The notes beneath the pieces are model-generated. The model made no database searches and had not been told where the DNA came from. It worked only from the letters and a program-made list of their open reading frames with translations. Shown piece after piece: positions 13,525 to 23,168 of a DNA stretch of 64,000 nt; the first letter of the stretch is position 1, and every line of letters starts with the position of its first letter. The stretch lies in NCBI GenBank assembly GCA_963281255.1, contig OY725503.1, positions 4,008,312 to 4,072,311 on the forward strand, written 5' to 3'. A program made the position numbers and the translations under genes. The DNA comes from Aphrocallistes beatrix (lineage: Eukaryota > Porifera > Hexactinellida > Sceptrulophora > Aphrocallistidae).

Positions 13525-15621
13525 ATGGCGGACGTATCTACAGATGAGCCGGGAGAAACTTATCAACACCATATCGCTCGGAGACGGGCAATTCGGGAAA
13601 AAAGACGCGTCGTTATGAAAGATCATACATTCGAACAGCACTTCTTCAAACAGCCGACATACTGTTCACATTGTCGCACTTTCATCTATGGGATTGGAAA
13701 GCAAGGCTACCAATGCATCCAATGCGGCTATGTACTGCATCGACATTGTGTCGATTTAGTAGCATTCAATTGTCCAAAAAGTTCTAAAGGTATGGAAACT
13801 CTAAAAAGGGTTGGAGCAAAATCGCACAGTTTCCATGTCCAGTCATACGGGAGGCTAACATTTTGCGATCACTGCGGGCAGCTTCTCTACGGTTTGTACA
13901 GACAAGGCCATCAGTGCTCGGATCCCCAATGCGGGATTAACGTGCATTCCTACTGCAAACCATACGTTGCTAACCTCTGCGGGACGCATTCCAATGAGAA
14001 GTACGGACGACTCCAGCTAAATATAAAATTCAATGAGATGAACGATAGGAATCCCGTGATAGTTATCGATATCAAACAAGCAAAGAACATATTGCCAAGT
14101 GATGCGGATGGAATGTCGAGTCCATACTGCATAGTGTCAATGATTGATAAGAAGGGAAAAGAGATCGTATCGTACAAAACTGAAATGATTGAAAACTCTT
14201 TGACACCTGTGTTCAACGAAAGCTTTGTGATCCCTTTCAACCCAACAAAATGCGAGAGGATGAACATTGATGTCATGGATATTAGCGCGCGCTACCTCGG
14301 CGGAATGTCATTTGGTTTACGTGAGTTGACGAATTTCACAAAGCCTGAAGATATCTGGTTTACGCTCTACAATGAACAAATTGCAAAACACCTCAACAAT
14401 AGGACCATACTGGAATCGGATCAGGAAGAAATAAAACAACTGTTTGCTCATATAGCTACGGCCAAGGTATCTGATTCCCCTACAAAAGTGCAGGACTTGG
14501 CACAGAGCCTGGGAATCTCTCTTTTGCCTGGAATGACTAGTGAAGACGCGATGGTGCTGGAACAGTTCGCCCTCCTAGGGGTGCTAGGAAAGGGAGCATT
14601 CGGTAAGGTATTCATGGCAGAATCTGCAGAATATTCAGAAGAAGTTTTCGCGCTCAAAGTCATGCACAAAGAACTGGTGTTCGAATATGATGCAGTGGAC
14701 TGTACTATGATGGAAAAACTTGTCCTTGCTTTAGAAGATAAAAATAAACCTCCATTCCTGACCGAGCTGAAAGCATCATTTCAAGACGAAGAGAATCTCT
14801 ATATGGTGATGGAGTTTCTCTCCGGGGGTGATCTCTTGTTCCATTTACTGAAAAACACTCGTTTCAATGACGATCGATCTAAATTCTACATCGCTGAAAT
14901 ATCACTGGCAATATTCTTCTTGCATTCAAAAAAAATTATTTACCGAGACCTTAAGCCTGATAACGTGCTGCTAAATGCAGAGGGACACGTCAAACTCGCG
15001 GATTTCGGCCTTTGCAAAGAGGGGATCTGCAATGGAAAATCGACTACGAAAACTTATTGTGGAACACTGGACTACATGGCTCCAGAGATCTTACAGCGAA
15101 AGGAGTACGACAATTCTGTGGATATGTGGAGCTTGGGTGCTATGCTGTTTGAAATGTTATCTGGACGCACGCCATTTGACGCTCGTACTGAGGAGTTGGT
15201 CATATCGAATATAAAGAACAAGTCACCCGTTTATCCAAATAACTTTACGAGAGATGCTATAAAACTGATAGGTGCACTTCTGAAGAAGAATCCAAAAGAT
15301 CGACTAGGGTACGATCCAAGCGAGGGAAAGAAGAATTTCCAGGAACACAAATATTTTGCAGATATAAACTGGGAGAAGTTGGAAAAACAAGAAATAGAGC
15401 CTCAATTCAAACCTTCAGTTAAAAACAAAAAATCCACCGCTAATTTTGATAAGGAATTTACTCAATCTCCAAATAAAATAACGAGAACCGGTTCAGGCAG
15501 TATGTTACTGGTACAGCAAGAAGCTTTCACTGGATTTGAGTATACCGCCCCAGAACTTAGGGTAGCACTGAAAAAGAAGTCTGGAAAAACTGAGGATCCA
15601 AAGACCCCACAAGAAAGCTAA
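13525..15621 (+). CDS. Protein kinase C, paralogue 2 with degenerate C2 calcium site
   Basis: Single-exon 698-residue paralogue of the gene at 3753-5786 with the same order: pseudosubstrate (about 18-28), C1A (34-83), C1B (101-152), C2 (about 165-280), kinase and AGC tail. Both C1 fingers keep their Cys/His pattern. In C2, D193 and D252 remain, but D199 is Ser, D254 is Ser and loop 3 has lost four residues including the last aspartate, so three of five calcium ligands are gone. The kinase keeps GKGAFG, the ALKVM lysine, YRDLKPDN and ADFG; the activation-loop Thr is present (TKTYCGT). The hydrophobic motif is FTGFEY, with Glu at the phosphosite. Expected to respond to diacylglycerol but not calcium, a novel-PKC-like behaviour reached from a conventional layout. 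It has a Lys-rich C-terminal extension. Confidence 0.93.
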   Translation: MADVSTDEPGETYQHHIARRRAIREKRRVVMKDHTFEQHFFKQPTYCSHCRTFIYGIGKQGYQCIQCGYVLHRHCVDLVAFNCPKSSKGMETLKRVGAKSHSFHVQSYGRLTFCDHCGQLLYGLYRQGHQCSDPQCGINVHSYCKPYVANLCGTHSNEKYGRLQLNIKFNEMNDRNPVIVIDIKQAKNILPSDADGMSSPYCIVSMIDKKGKEIVSYKTEMIENSLTPVFNESFVIPFNPTKCERMNIDVMDISARYLGGMSFGLRELTNFTKPEDIWFTLYNEQIAKHLNNRTILESDQEEIKQLFAHIATAKVSDSPTKVQDLAQSLGISLLPGMTSEDAMVLEQFALLGVLGKGAFGKVFMAESAEYSEEVFALKVMHKELVFEYDAVDCTMMEKLVLALEDKNKPPFLTELKASFQDEENLYMVMEFLSGGDLLFHLLKNTRFNDDRSKFYIAEISLAIFFLHSKKIIYRDLKPDNVLLNAEGHVKLADFGLCKEGICNGKSTTKTYCGTLDYMAPEILQRKEYDNSVDMWSLGAMLFEMLSGRTPFDARTEELVISNIKNKSPVYPNNFTRDAIKLIGALLKKNPKDRLGYDPSEGKKNFQEHKYFADINWEKLEKQEIEPQFKPSVKNKKSTANFDKEFTQSPNKITRTGSGSMLLVQQEAFTGFEYTAPELRVALKKKSGKTEDPKTPQES

Positions 15622-15835
15622 GCAGTACTAAGATTTGAGTTTAGGAGTACAATTATCTTGCTTTTTTTGCTATTTATGTCCGCTATCTATTTTTTATGTG
15701 TTTAGGGTGTTTACAATTGCTAGGTTTGTAATTATTCTTGTACTGTTGTCTACCTATAACTTGCTTACAACTGACTTCTTGTCACCTCCTAATAAAAGCT
15801 TTAGTACAGTTTTAGAGTTATGAATAAATACAAAA

Positions 15836-16603
15836 TTAGACATTTTGCAAAGGCAAAAATCCCCGACAGTTAACTGAACCACATAGACAAGGTGTAAGTT
15901 TCTTCTCAGCGACAACGAGGTCATTTCCACCTGAATAATCATAAGTAAGTTCTTCTCCAATCTCTATGTCCCTCTGGCTAAATAAACAGAGATGGGGAAT
16001 AATAGAATTCACGCGTACCGGAAGTAACATCAAGTTAGGCTGACATGAGTGATTGATAAAACGTGATGTATTTCCTTTTAAAGTAGCATCAATACAAGTA
16101 ATAAAAGTCTTGAGATCCCCAGCGTGCTCCTTCAGTAACATAATGTAACAAGAGTCTTTTTCGGTCAAATTTCCTAACCTCTTCCTACCCTCCGTCACTC
16201 TGATAACTTCTCCCACAAACTCAATGACAAACTGACCAGATTTGATAGGATTACTCGTTCTTACGCCCATTCCTTTAGTTTGCGTATTAAACACCTCAAC
16301 ACAGTTCAACCCTCCCCTCTGAATAACTCGGTTAGCACAATTTAAGTCACAGACACAGTTAGAATTGCATTCGTAAATTGGTGTCATGAAGTTAGTAGGG
16401 ACCTTGCTAACGTCTAGCGCTCCGTCTGCGTAAAAATGCTTTGCAGGAGTTACCTGTGATTTACACATGCAGATACACGAAGCATGGCAACAGCAAGATG
16501 TGCATTCACAGCCTGGGTAATAACTGGTGCAATCTGGCAATTCAGCAAGAGGATATTTACACGCAAGAATATGCTCGTAATGGGGCGTTGAACTGGAAGC
16601 CAT
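15836..16603 (-). CDS. SETMAR-type SET-domain histone lysine methyltransferase
   Basis: 255-residue single-exon enzyme with Cys-rich pre-SET (about 18-75; clustered CxCxxCCCxxxCxC), SET (about 95-225) and post-SET (CLCGSVNCRG, near the end). The SET core has the NHSCQPN and ELTYDYSG motifs. The stretch with EHAGD and RVNSIIPHLCLFSQRDIEIGEELTYDY closely follows the SET half of vertebrate SETMAR. It transfers methyl groups from SAM to histone lysines in the nucleus (H3K36 reported for SETMAR; SUV39-class fold). No mariner transposase domain follows, as expected outside primates. The plus-strand PKC gene ends about 215 bases away, tail to tail. Confidence 0.88.
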   Translation of the reverse strand: MASSSTPHYEHILACKYPLAELPDCTSYYPGCECTSCCCHASCICMCKSQVTPAKHFYADGALDVSKVPTNFMTPIYECNSNCVCDLNCANRVIQRGGLNCVEVFNTQTKGMGVRTSNPIKSGQFVIEFVGEVIRVTEGRKRLGNLTEKDSCYIMLLKEHAGDLKTFITCIDATLKGNTSRFINHSCQPNLMLLPVRVNSIIPHLCLFSQRDIEIGEELTYDYSGGNDLVVAEKKLTPCLCGSVNCRGFLPLQNV

Positions 16604-17196
16604 TTGAGAGCAAGAATAGTTTATAATTCAAAGGAATCTAATTTCAAGGTAGATTCGGCTCTAATGAGAAACAAGCTAATATTGGAATGATAGGGTGTGA
16701 TTGATATACAAATCCATATAAGAAGATACAAAATGATGAATGAGACGGTATTATTAGAAATGGTCATGAGGCATTGTAAAGGTTTGTAACATAAAACTCT
16801 TCATTTATTGACCATCTCATTATCATCCGAATTCGAACCTGATTAATTATACCTTATGAAAGATGAGATGTCTCAAATTCAGCCCCTGGTCACACGGGGT
16901 GTAAAATTTCAGTAAGAGAACCTTGATTTTATAAAATTAGAAGTAGTATAGTCGGCAAACTAAAAATATATTCGTAGTTATAGCTTCAAACGAGAAAAAT
17001 ACATTCATTGAACTAATCCCTTGATTTGGCCATTAGGAATTAAATACGAAGATCACCATCCTATCACTAATATTAATGCATTGCAACCTCTAGAAAGAAT
17101 GAAAAGTAATTTTCTACAATATAGGATAATGTAATATAGCAAAGAGTACACCAAACACCTAACTTGAAATAATATTAGAGCAAAAAGCCTTTCTCC
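16604..17196. other. Intergenic, nothing recognised
   Basis: 593 AT-rich bases between two minus-strand genes. No coding exon or repeat recognised. Confidence 0.5.
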
Positions 17197-18282
17197 CTAA
17201 TTTTCTTTTTTGGAATCGACTGGCGTCTCTTCCGTTTTTTCTTCATCTTTTGTTTCTACGTAATCTTCATACTTCAGTAACGTGTCTAGGTCACCACGCA
17301 GAAAAGCCGTGATGAAAGGAATGCCTAGGCAGGCCGGCACGAGGTAGAGAAGAGCTGGCTGGGCAGCTTTAAACGTTTGCAGAATAACGACAGTCACAAC
17401 CATTCCGAATATGTATGCGATGATGCTGGTTACGAAGTAGAACTTAGATCCCACGCGTTGTGAGTTGTCATATCTACACAGCATAGCGATCAATAGGCCC
17501 GGCACTACGATATCGCCTAAACCCAGCATTGTGTGAGATGCGCCTGAAAACCCGTGTTCCAAAAAATCGAGAGGAAACATAAGTTTAATAGGCGCGTCGA
17601 ATGATTTAGCCACAGACACCATGACATCTGTACCGAACACCCAGAAAATATCGTAAATAAAGAGTCCACCCATCATGATCGATGCGATTGAGAAACTTTG
17701 AATGGGTATGGTCTCGATGGCGGAGGTAGCCAGTGTCAGCCCAAATACGTTGTTAGCCACCCAGTGCTTGCCCATGAAATACCAGCCGCCGAGTAAGCTA
17801 GAGAAGACGAAGCATAGGATGGTCAGACCCGTGATGGAAGTGCCGAATATCCTGAATAATTCCGCTTGATGGAATCCTAAGTTGACAATCGATTTTTCAA
17901 TAAAAAATGCCATACTGACCACGCCCAACCAAGTGAACACGCAAGAGATGATGAGGTTTACGATGTCAGGAGGGAGGTATTTGAAAATTATGTAGAAGCT
18001 AAGAAGAAATGCACTTGCGATGAAAGGAAAAAGGATAGCCTTCTTTTTCGTAATAATATCTGTGTTCTCTGGATTTTTCTTCCAGGACTCTTGCTGTAGA
18101 ATGTGGAATGCGACTGAGCGTATGGACCCTATTACAATCGGTATGACAGCCATAATAAGCATGCCAGAATAGGCTACCACCATCGCTTCTTTAGTGGCGT
18201 TGAAGCGTGTTACATTAGTCGAGGCGTTAACAACAGCGTCGATTGCTGGGGACTCTGCAATTGGTGCTTGTGTGTCTGCCAT
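17197..18282 (-). CDS. HM13: Signal peptide peptidase (intramembrane aspartyl protease)
   Basis: 361-residue nine-pass presenilin-type protease of the ER membrane that cleaves signal-peptide remnants. Catalytic motifs are all visible: FIYDIFWVFG with D211, GLGD with D257, and QPALLYLVP (PAL motif) around residue 310. The C-terminus is acidic/Lys-rich and ends KKEN, fitting a KKxx ER-retrieval signal. An N-glycosylation sequon (NVT) is near residue 23 in the short lumenal N-terminus. Single exon, start well supported by length (human about 377). Confidence 0.95.
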   Translation of the reverse strand: MADTQAPIAESPAIDAVVNASTNVTRFNATKEAMVVAYSGMLIMAVIPIVIGSIRSVAFHILQQESWKKNPENTDIITKKKAILFPFIASAFLLSFYIIFKYLPPDIVNLIISCVFTWLGVVSMAFFIEKSIVNLGFHQAELFRIFGTSITGLTILCFVFSSLLGGWYFMGKHWVANNVFGLTLATSAIETIPIQSFSIASIMMGGLFIYDIFWVFGTDVMVSVAKSFDAPIKLMFPLDFLEHGFSGASHTMLGLGDIVVPGLLIAMLCRYDNSQRVGSKFYFVTSIIAYIFGMVVTVVILQTFKAAQPALLYLVPACLGIPFITAFLRGDLDTLLKYEDYVETKDEEKTEETPVDSKKEN

Positions 18283-18734
18283 CGAGAGTCTGAAACTGAT
18301 TGTGAGTGTGCGTAGAATCTAGGAGGCAGTATGGGTTTTTAGTTAAGTTTGTAAATACAACATATCTAGCAATGTTATCTCAGCTTCCTCAGTCTGGGAA
18401 GAGTAGGACAGTTAGTACAATGTAAGGGATTGGATTTAAGGACATAGGTATAAAGCATGGAACTTTCGCAGATGAGGACAACCATGGTGTGTACGAGTGA
18501 TTATTTAAATCAACAAAACAGACATGCTTCGAATTATGAATGAAATTTGTCAGCGCGAACTGGGATGGGAGAGTTGATTTGAGCAAAAATGGGATTTGTG
18601 AGCACATAAGCGACATATTTAGTCAATGTGATATTAAAATGCATTATAGGGATAGAATTACTATTAAGACGTACTAGGCATAAGAACCTATAAGAAACAA
18701 TAAAGGATGATATGGATGAGTGAGAATTGTTTAG
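18283..18734. other. Divergent intergenic region
   Basis: 452 bases between divergent signal peptide peptidase and the first NHL gene. It presumably carries both promoters. No other feature recognised. Confidence 0.45.
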
Positions 18735-20009
18735 ATGGCGAGCAAACAAGTGGAAGATGAATCGAAAGTTAATCCTGTCGACTATCAGGAAAGCATCGAA
18801 CAAAATGGAATAAAATTAAAAGAAGAATTTGGAAAGTCTATTCAAGATATAATTGACAAATTAGTGGAAAAGAGGGAAGCGGTTTATGATAGAATCGATG
18901 AGATAGTCAGGCAAGGATGCGAAGACATGAAAAGAAAAGAGAACGAGGCAGAACAGATACACAGGGTTAGGAGGAGCATATCTAGCGAAATGGAAGGAAG
19001 GACTTCTATCTACAATAAACTAATGGAAAGTTTGAATGAAGAGATAAGCATAGTTGAGCTAAAAGTTCCTTCAATCAAAATTAAATGGAATTATCCGGTC
19101 GAGAAATTCATTCAAACTATTTCCAAACTTGCGGATGTAGAGAAATGCTACAAAAGTCCGTATAAGCTGAAAAACAATCCTATTTGGACAGGAATTACTC
19201 AGGGGAAGGGAGAATCAGAACTAGTCAAGCCCGGGGGTGTAGCGGTCGATCCAGAAACTAACGACATATACATAGGGGATCGAGGTTCTCCGAAGATCCT
19301 CGTTTTCGCCAAGAACGGCGAGTACAAACGATTGGTTCCGGTCCAGAATAAGCACAACATGATTAGCAGAATTTGTATTTTCAAAACCTTCATATTCTTT
19401 ATTTCTGAGGTGTTGCAAACGCCTCTATACAAGGTTCGAAAGGACAATGGAGTGAGAATAGTCAAGCAAGTGTACCCGGGGAAAATGAACAGGATAACCA
19501 TGGATAACAGCGGGAATGTGTTTATGTGCAATGATTCGGAACTAACCTTGTACAGCTGTAATGTCGAGCTCGGGAGCAGCAATCAAAAAAAGCTCACCTC
19601 TCCTTATTTTAAGCGGAATATACTGAGCGTGACGCGACTACTCGATATTAAGGCATTAGCTAAGGAGATTTACTGCCTTTTCAACAATACTGAAATGCCC
19701 ATCCACGTCTTCAGCAGTAAAGGTGAATTGATCCGACCAATTCAGTTCAGTCCCACGCCCCTAAGCATCAACACTAACCTCGCGAGTATGCACATCGACA
19801 AAAGTGGGAAGATTTTGATGAATTATGGAGTGAAAAATGAAGGGGGGATCATGATCTACCATCCTGAGGGAGAACTGTTGAAAGAAATAGGGAAGCAAGG
19901 GAAAGGGAAGGGAGAGGTGATTGACACGAGAGAAGTGGTGGTAGTAGAGGATACTAAAACTGTGATAATCTGTAATGCAAACCCACTCAATATGCTAGTA
20001 GCGTATTAG
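18735..20009 (+). CDS. Coiled-coil/NHL-repeat protein 1 (RING-less TRIM-NHL-like)
   Basis: 424-residue single-exon protein. Residues about 20-130 are Lys/Glu-rich and predicted coiled coil, followed by a beta-propeller region (about 150-424) with NHL-type blades such as KPGGVAVDPETNDIYIGDRG. No RING or B-box zinc finger precedes the coiled coil, unlike TRIM2/3/32/71. Two related genes are at 39670-40893 and 48258-49541, so this is a local family. NHL propellers commonly bind RNA or protein; the substrate here is unknown. Part of this gene (19314-19728) has been copied to 20908-21322. It converges on SelL gene A. Confidence 0.82.
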   Translation: MASKQVEDESKVNPVDYQESIEQNGIKLKEEFGKSIQDIIDKLVEKREAVYDRIDEIVRQGCEDMKRKENEAEQIHRVRRSISSEMEGRTSIYNKLMESLNEEISIVELKVPSIKIKWNYPVEKFIQTISKLADVEKCYKSPYKLKNNPIWTGITQGKGESELVKPGGVAVDPETNDIYIGDRGSPKILVFAKNGEYKRLVPVQNKHNMISRICIFKTFIFFISEVLQTPLYKVRKDNGVRIVKQVYPGKMNRITMDNSGNVFMCNDSELTLYSCNVELGSSNQKKLTSPYFKRNILSVTRLLDIKALAKEIYCLFNNTEMPIHVFSSKGELIRPIQFSPTPLSINTNLASMHIDKSGKILMNYGVKNEGGIMIYHPEGELLKEIGKQGKGKGEVIDTREVVVVEDTKTVIICNANPLNMLVAY

Positions 20010-20114
20010 TTGTATCTGGATTTTATACTTTAGATCTAGTCAGTAATAAGTATGTATAGTCAGGCGTTTAAAAATAAATCAAAGAAAATATTCATAGTTA
20101 AAAGTTTAACCAAA

Positions 20115-20160
20115 ATCAGTGACTAATACCCAGATGATTGGTTTATATTATTCACATCAT
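20115..20160 (-). promoter_or_regulatory. SECIS element of SelL gene A
   Basis: Read on the minus strand downstream of the stop at 20181. ATGA (20157-20160) is followed after exactly 12 nt by an AAAC apical motif, and a TGAT (20115-20118) closes the non-canonical quartet. The 9-bp helix between them pairs GTGAATAAT with ATTAGTCAC with a single mismatch. This is the eukaryotic SECIS plan (AUGA, apical AA, GA). It recruits SBP2/eEFSec to decode UGA as selenocysteine. Confidence 0.88.
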
Positions 20161-20180
20161 AACGGATTCAATTCGATTAA

Positions 20181-20777
20181 CTACATTCTGCTCTTGAATT
20201 TCGGAGGTTTTCCCAGTGCATCAGCTAATGCATCCATGCTTGGTCTATCATCAGATCTCTCACTGCGATAGAGATACAAAATGCTGCCTTCCCTGTCCAC
20301 TAGCAGGTCTCCGCCTAACTGAGACGACTCCTCCTCACTCTTAGGCATACGTATCGTGTGACCTTGAAATGCTTTCTTCGCATGCCACCAAAGAGACCAC
20401 GGATGCCAGCTCTTGTAAACTGATAGCTCGAGACCTAGCTGCCTATACACAGTGAGTGCGGGGTCGAGGTAGAATGGAAAGTTCGTGTTATTATGTTCGA
20501 CCCAGGTTCTAGCTGTTTCTGCCTCAAAGTTTGCTAGTAGCACAATGTTGCATCGGGATAGTATAGACGGAGAGTTTGATAATTCCTGTACGTGTAATCG
20601 TCAAGGAAGTCAGCGGGAGTGCTTGAGAAGTATAATAAACGTTCTATCCAATTTCCCTTCTGATGCGATGCGGGATAAGGAGACGGTGTCTCCATTTTGC
20701 ACATCTGTTACGTGTAGAGATGTAGGCAGAATATCACCAACGTTTAGAACAGAATCGTCTGCCCCTCGTTCTGCCAT
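20181..20777 (-). CDS. SELENOL: Selenoprotein L-like, copy A (UxxU, two in-frame TGA)
   Basis: 198 residues if TGA at 20610-20612 (residue 56) and 20601-20603 (residue 59) are read as selenocysteine, giving a UxxU motif (HSR-U-LP-U) followed by VQEL. The frame is open throughout apart from these two codons and ends in TAG. The fold is Prx-like/AhpC-TSA: a strand before the motif (TFIILL), then NFPFYLDP, and QLGGDLLVDREGSILYLYRS near the end. The UxxU (diselenide) motif defines the SelL family known from aquatic animals; its role is thiol-redox, with no established partner. I chose the Met at 20777 by alignment with gene D (MAE...NVGDILP); an upstream in-frame Met exists at 20864. Its native upstream DNA was replaced by an NHL fragment, so its promoter may be altered. 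Confidence 0.88.
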
Positions 20778-20907
20778 GAGAGGCGAGGAATTTAAAAGAA
20801 TAAATTTAAATCTACGCAACATAGAACTGACAGTAATATGCATGCACGAACCATGTAATTTCAACTCTTACACAGTATGTGGCAAATCGTACAGTTTCAA
20901 TTGTGAA

Positions 20908-21330
20908 AACGGCGAGTACAAACGATTGGTTCCGGTCCAGAATAAGCACAACATGATCAGCAGAATTTGTATTTTCAAAACCTTCATATTCTTTATTTCT
21001 GAGGTGTTGCAAACGCCTCTATACAAGGTTCGAAAGGACAATGGAGTGAGAATAGTCAAGCAAGTGTACCCGGGGAAAATGAACAGGATAACCATGGATA
21101 ACAGCGGGAATGTGTTTATGTGCAATGATTCAGAACTAACCTTGTACAGCTGTAATGTCGAGCTCGGGAGCAGCAATCAAAAAAAGCTCACCTCTCCTTA
21201 TTTTAAGCGGAATATACTGAGCGTGACGCGACTACTCGATATTAAGGCACTAGCTAAGGAGATTTACTGCCTTTTCAACAATACTGAAATGCCCATCCAC
21301 GTCTTCAGCAGTAAAGGTGAATGTATATAG
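20908..21330 (+). pseudogene. Truncated duplicate of NHL gene 1
   Basis: Nearly identical to 19314-19728 of NHL gene 1, about 139 codons from the middle of its propeller. It has no start codon of its own, and the reading frame stops right after the deletion junction at about 21322. An open frame continues upstream only through antisense SelL sequence, which is chance. Created by the tandem duplication; not a functional gene. Confidence 0.88.
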
Positions 21331-21385
21331 TCAGGCGTTTAAAAATAAATCAAAGAAAATATTCATAGTTAAAAGTTTAACCAAA

Positions 21386-21431
21386 ATCAGTGACTAATAC
21401 CCAGATGATTGGTTTATATTATTCACATCAT
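21386..21431 (-). promoter_or_regulatory. SECIS element of SelL gene B
   Basis: Same structure as the gene A element, duplicated with it: minus-strand ATGA at 21428-21431, 12 nt, AAAC apical motif, closing TGAT at 21386-21389. It lies about 20 bases after the TAG stop. Confidence 0.88.
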
Positions 21432-21451
21432 AACGGATTCAATTCGATTAA

Positions 21452-22048
21452 CTACATTCTGCTCTTGAATTTCGGAGGTTTTCCCAGTGCATCAGCTAAT
21501 GCATCCATGCTTGGTCTATCATCAGATCTCTCACTGCGATAGAGATACAAAATGCTGCCTTCCCTGTCCACTAGCAGGTCTCCGCCTAACTGAGACGACT
21601 CCTCCTCACTCTTAGGCATACGTATCGTGTGACCTTGAAATGCTTTCTTCGCATACCACCAAAGAGACCACGGATGCCAGCTCTTGTAAGCTGATAGCTC
21701 GAGACCTAGCTGCCTATACACAGTGAGTGCGGGGTCGAGGTAGAATGGAAAGTTCGTGTTATTATGTTCGACCCAGGTTCTAGCTGTTTCTGCCTCAAAG
21801 TTTGCTAGCAGCACAATGTTGCATCGGGATAGTATAGACGGAGAGTTTGATAATTCCTGTACGTGTAATTGTCAAGGAAGTCAGCGGGAGTGCCTGAGAA
21901 GTATGATAAACGTTCTATCCAATTTCCCTTCTGCTGCGATGCGGGATAAGGAGACGGTGTCTCCATTTTGCACATCTGTTACGTGTAGAGATGTAGGCAG
22001 AATATCACCAACGTTTAGAACAGAATCGTCTGCCCCTCGTTCTGCCAT
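21452..22048 (-). CDS. SELENOL: Selenoprotein L-like, copy B (UxxU, two in-frame TGA)
   Basis: 198 residues with TGA at 21881-21883 (residue 56) and 21872-21874 (residue 59), giving U-LP-U. It differs from copy A at about five residues (for example K52R and R60Q), so both frames have stayed intact since duplication. Same Prx-like layout, with LGGDLLVDREGSILYLYRSE near the C-terminus. Ends TAG. This copy retains the ancestral upstream sequence, unlike copy A. The start at 22048 is chosen by alignment with gene D; an in-frame Met also exists at 22129. Confidence 0.88.
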
Positions 22049-22182
22049 GAGAGGCGAGGAAAGAATAAATTTAAATCTACGCAACATAGAATTGACAGTA
22101 ATATGCATGCACGAGCCATGTAATTTCAACTCTTACACAGTATGTGGCAAATCGTACAGTTTCAAGCTACAAAAAGGTCCTG

Positions 22183-22336
22183 CAGGGTTTCATACAGTTC
22201 TAAGAATTAAAATAAACGAGAAATTGTATAGGGAGGTCTGGGATGCAATCTGGTATCAATATTATATTGAAAAATAATTTTCTTGGGAGGCGAGAGAAGG
22301 GGGTATTCCTGAGGGATAACACTGTATGAAACCTTG
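22183..22336. repeat. Short inverted-repeat element, possible MITE
   Basis: GCAGGGTTTCATACAGT at the left is mirrored by ACTGTATGAAACCTTGC at the right (16 of 17 complementary), about 150 bases apart. CAGGG ends would fit a hAT-type terminal repeat, but I find no target-site duplication. The interior has no ORF. It lies just upstream of SelL B. Confidence 0.45.
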
Positions 22337-22485
22337 CTCCAAATTAGAAAACTTGTATATATTTCAACTCAATATCAACACTAATGGAGTAACTAAGAAC
22401 AGACAATATGAATCCTAAATATGAACCTAGCTGGGACAGCACAAGGAAAATAGAAGCAATCAAATAATCACTTCAAATGGCCTAA

Positions 22486-23004
22486 CTATTGCTTTTCAAC
22501 ATTGTAGCCGTCTCTGAAGAAGACCATATAAGGCGTTACTTGGTCTTCTCGATAGTTCAGAAATCCAACACCGCCTGCAGGGTTGCTGCTCTCACCAATG
22601 TAGAACTGCCAATCTTTGAAGGAGGCCATCAGCTTAGTCACGAAGGGCTGAACTGCGGCCTTGAAAATGGGGAGACGATCAGGATTGGTCTTCTTGATAT
22701 GCTCACTTATTTCCGCAATATATCCTTTGATATATATTTTGAAGTCAGCTTTGGCGAATTTGGTTTCAATGAGCTTACATCCGATTATGAGGTCCATCCC
22801 CGTGGTGGAGCCGTCCGCTAACGCTTCAGCTCCGCCTTCAGCGACTTCAGTACTGGCATTGCCTCCGATCAAATTGTCCGAAATTCCAGACTTTTCTGTC
22901 AACGATTTCCCCTCGACTTCAAAAATGGCATCGTCAATCAGCTTCAGCGGGTAGGCGTCTGTGAACATCTCATCACCAGTAATGATGTCCTTGTAAATTA
23001 GCAT
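22486..23004 (-). CDS. TPT1: Translationally controlled tumor protein (TCTP)
   Basis: 172-residue single-exon protein, exactly the family length. It begins MLIYKDIITGDEMFTD and contains the TCTP signature near FKIYIKGYIAEI and the C-terminal FYIGESSNPAGGVGFLNYRE. It is an abundant cytosolic calcium/tubulin-binding protein linked to growth and translation. It sits inside the SelL cluster between the minus- and plus-strand pairs, with no functional link evident. Confidence 0.96.
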   Translation of the reverse strand: MLIYKDIITGDEMFTDAYPLKLIDDAIFEVEGKSLTEKSGISDNLIGGNASTEVAEGGAEALADGSTTGMDLIIGCKLIETKFAKADFKIYIKGYIAEISEHIKKTNPDRLPIFKAAVQPFVTKLMASFKDWQFYIGESSNPAGGVGFLNYREDQVTPYMVFFRDGYNVEKQ

Positions 23005-23168
23005 ACTTGATACCTAGGATACGTGACCTGAAAAGCTGAATCAAAATCAAAATCAAATCAGATGTCGGATCAAAAGGTGTAATTATATGGGATGGACCCA
23101 GTTACTTGAGATATGTCGAATAGCCCTTACGCGAGAATTGGAGTTTTAAAAAATGCATTTATTCTATG

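Larger units (their letters stand above)
19314..22166. repeat. Recent tandem segmental duplication (NHL 3' part plus SelL gene)
   Basis: A unit of about 1.59 kb (19314-20907) is repeated directly at 20908-22166. The second copy has an internal deletion corresponding to about 19729-20050. The copies differ by only scattered substitutions and a 7-base indel, so the event is recent. The first junction (about 20897-20908) joins the SelL upstream region to the middle of the NHL coding sequence. The second copy keeps the ancestral sequence upstream of SelL. Consequences are two SelL genes (A, B) and a dead NHL fragment. Confidence 0.92.

Noticed and set aside
20485-21330. A 281-codon plus-strand open frame
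   Set aside because: Its first half is antisense to SelL A and the second half is the truncated NHL duplicate. It is an artefact of the duplication junction.
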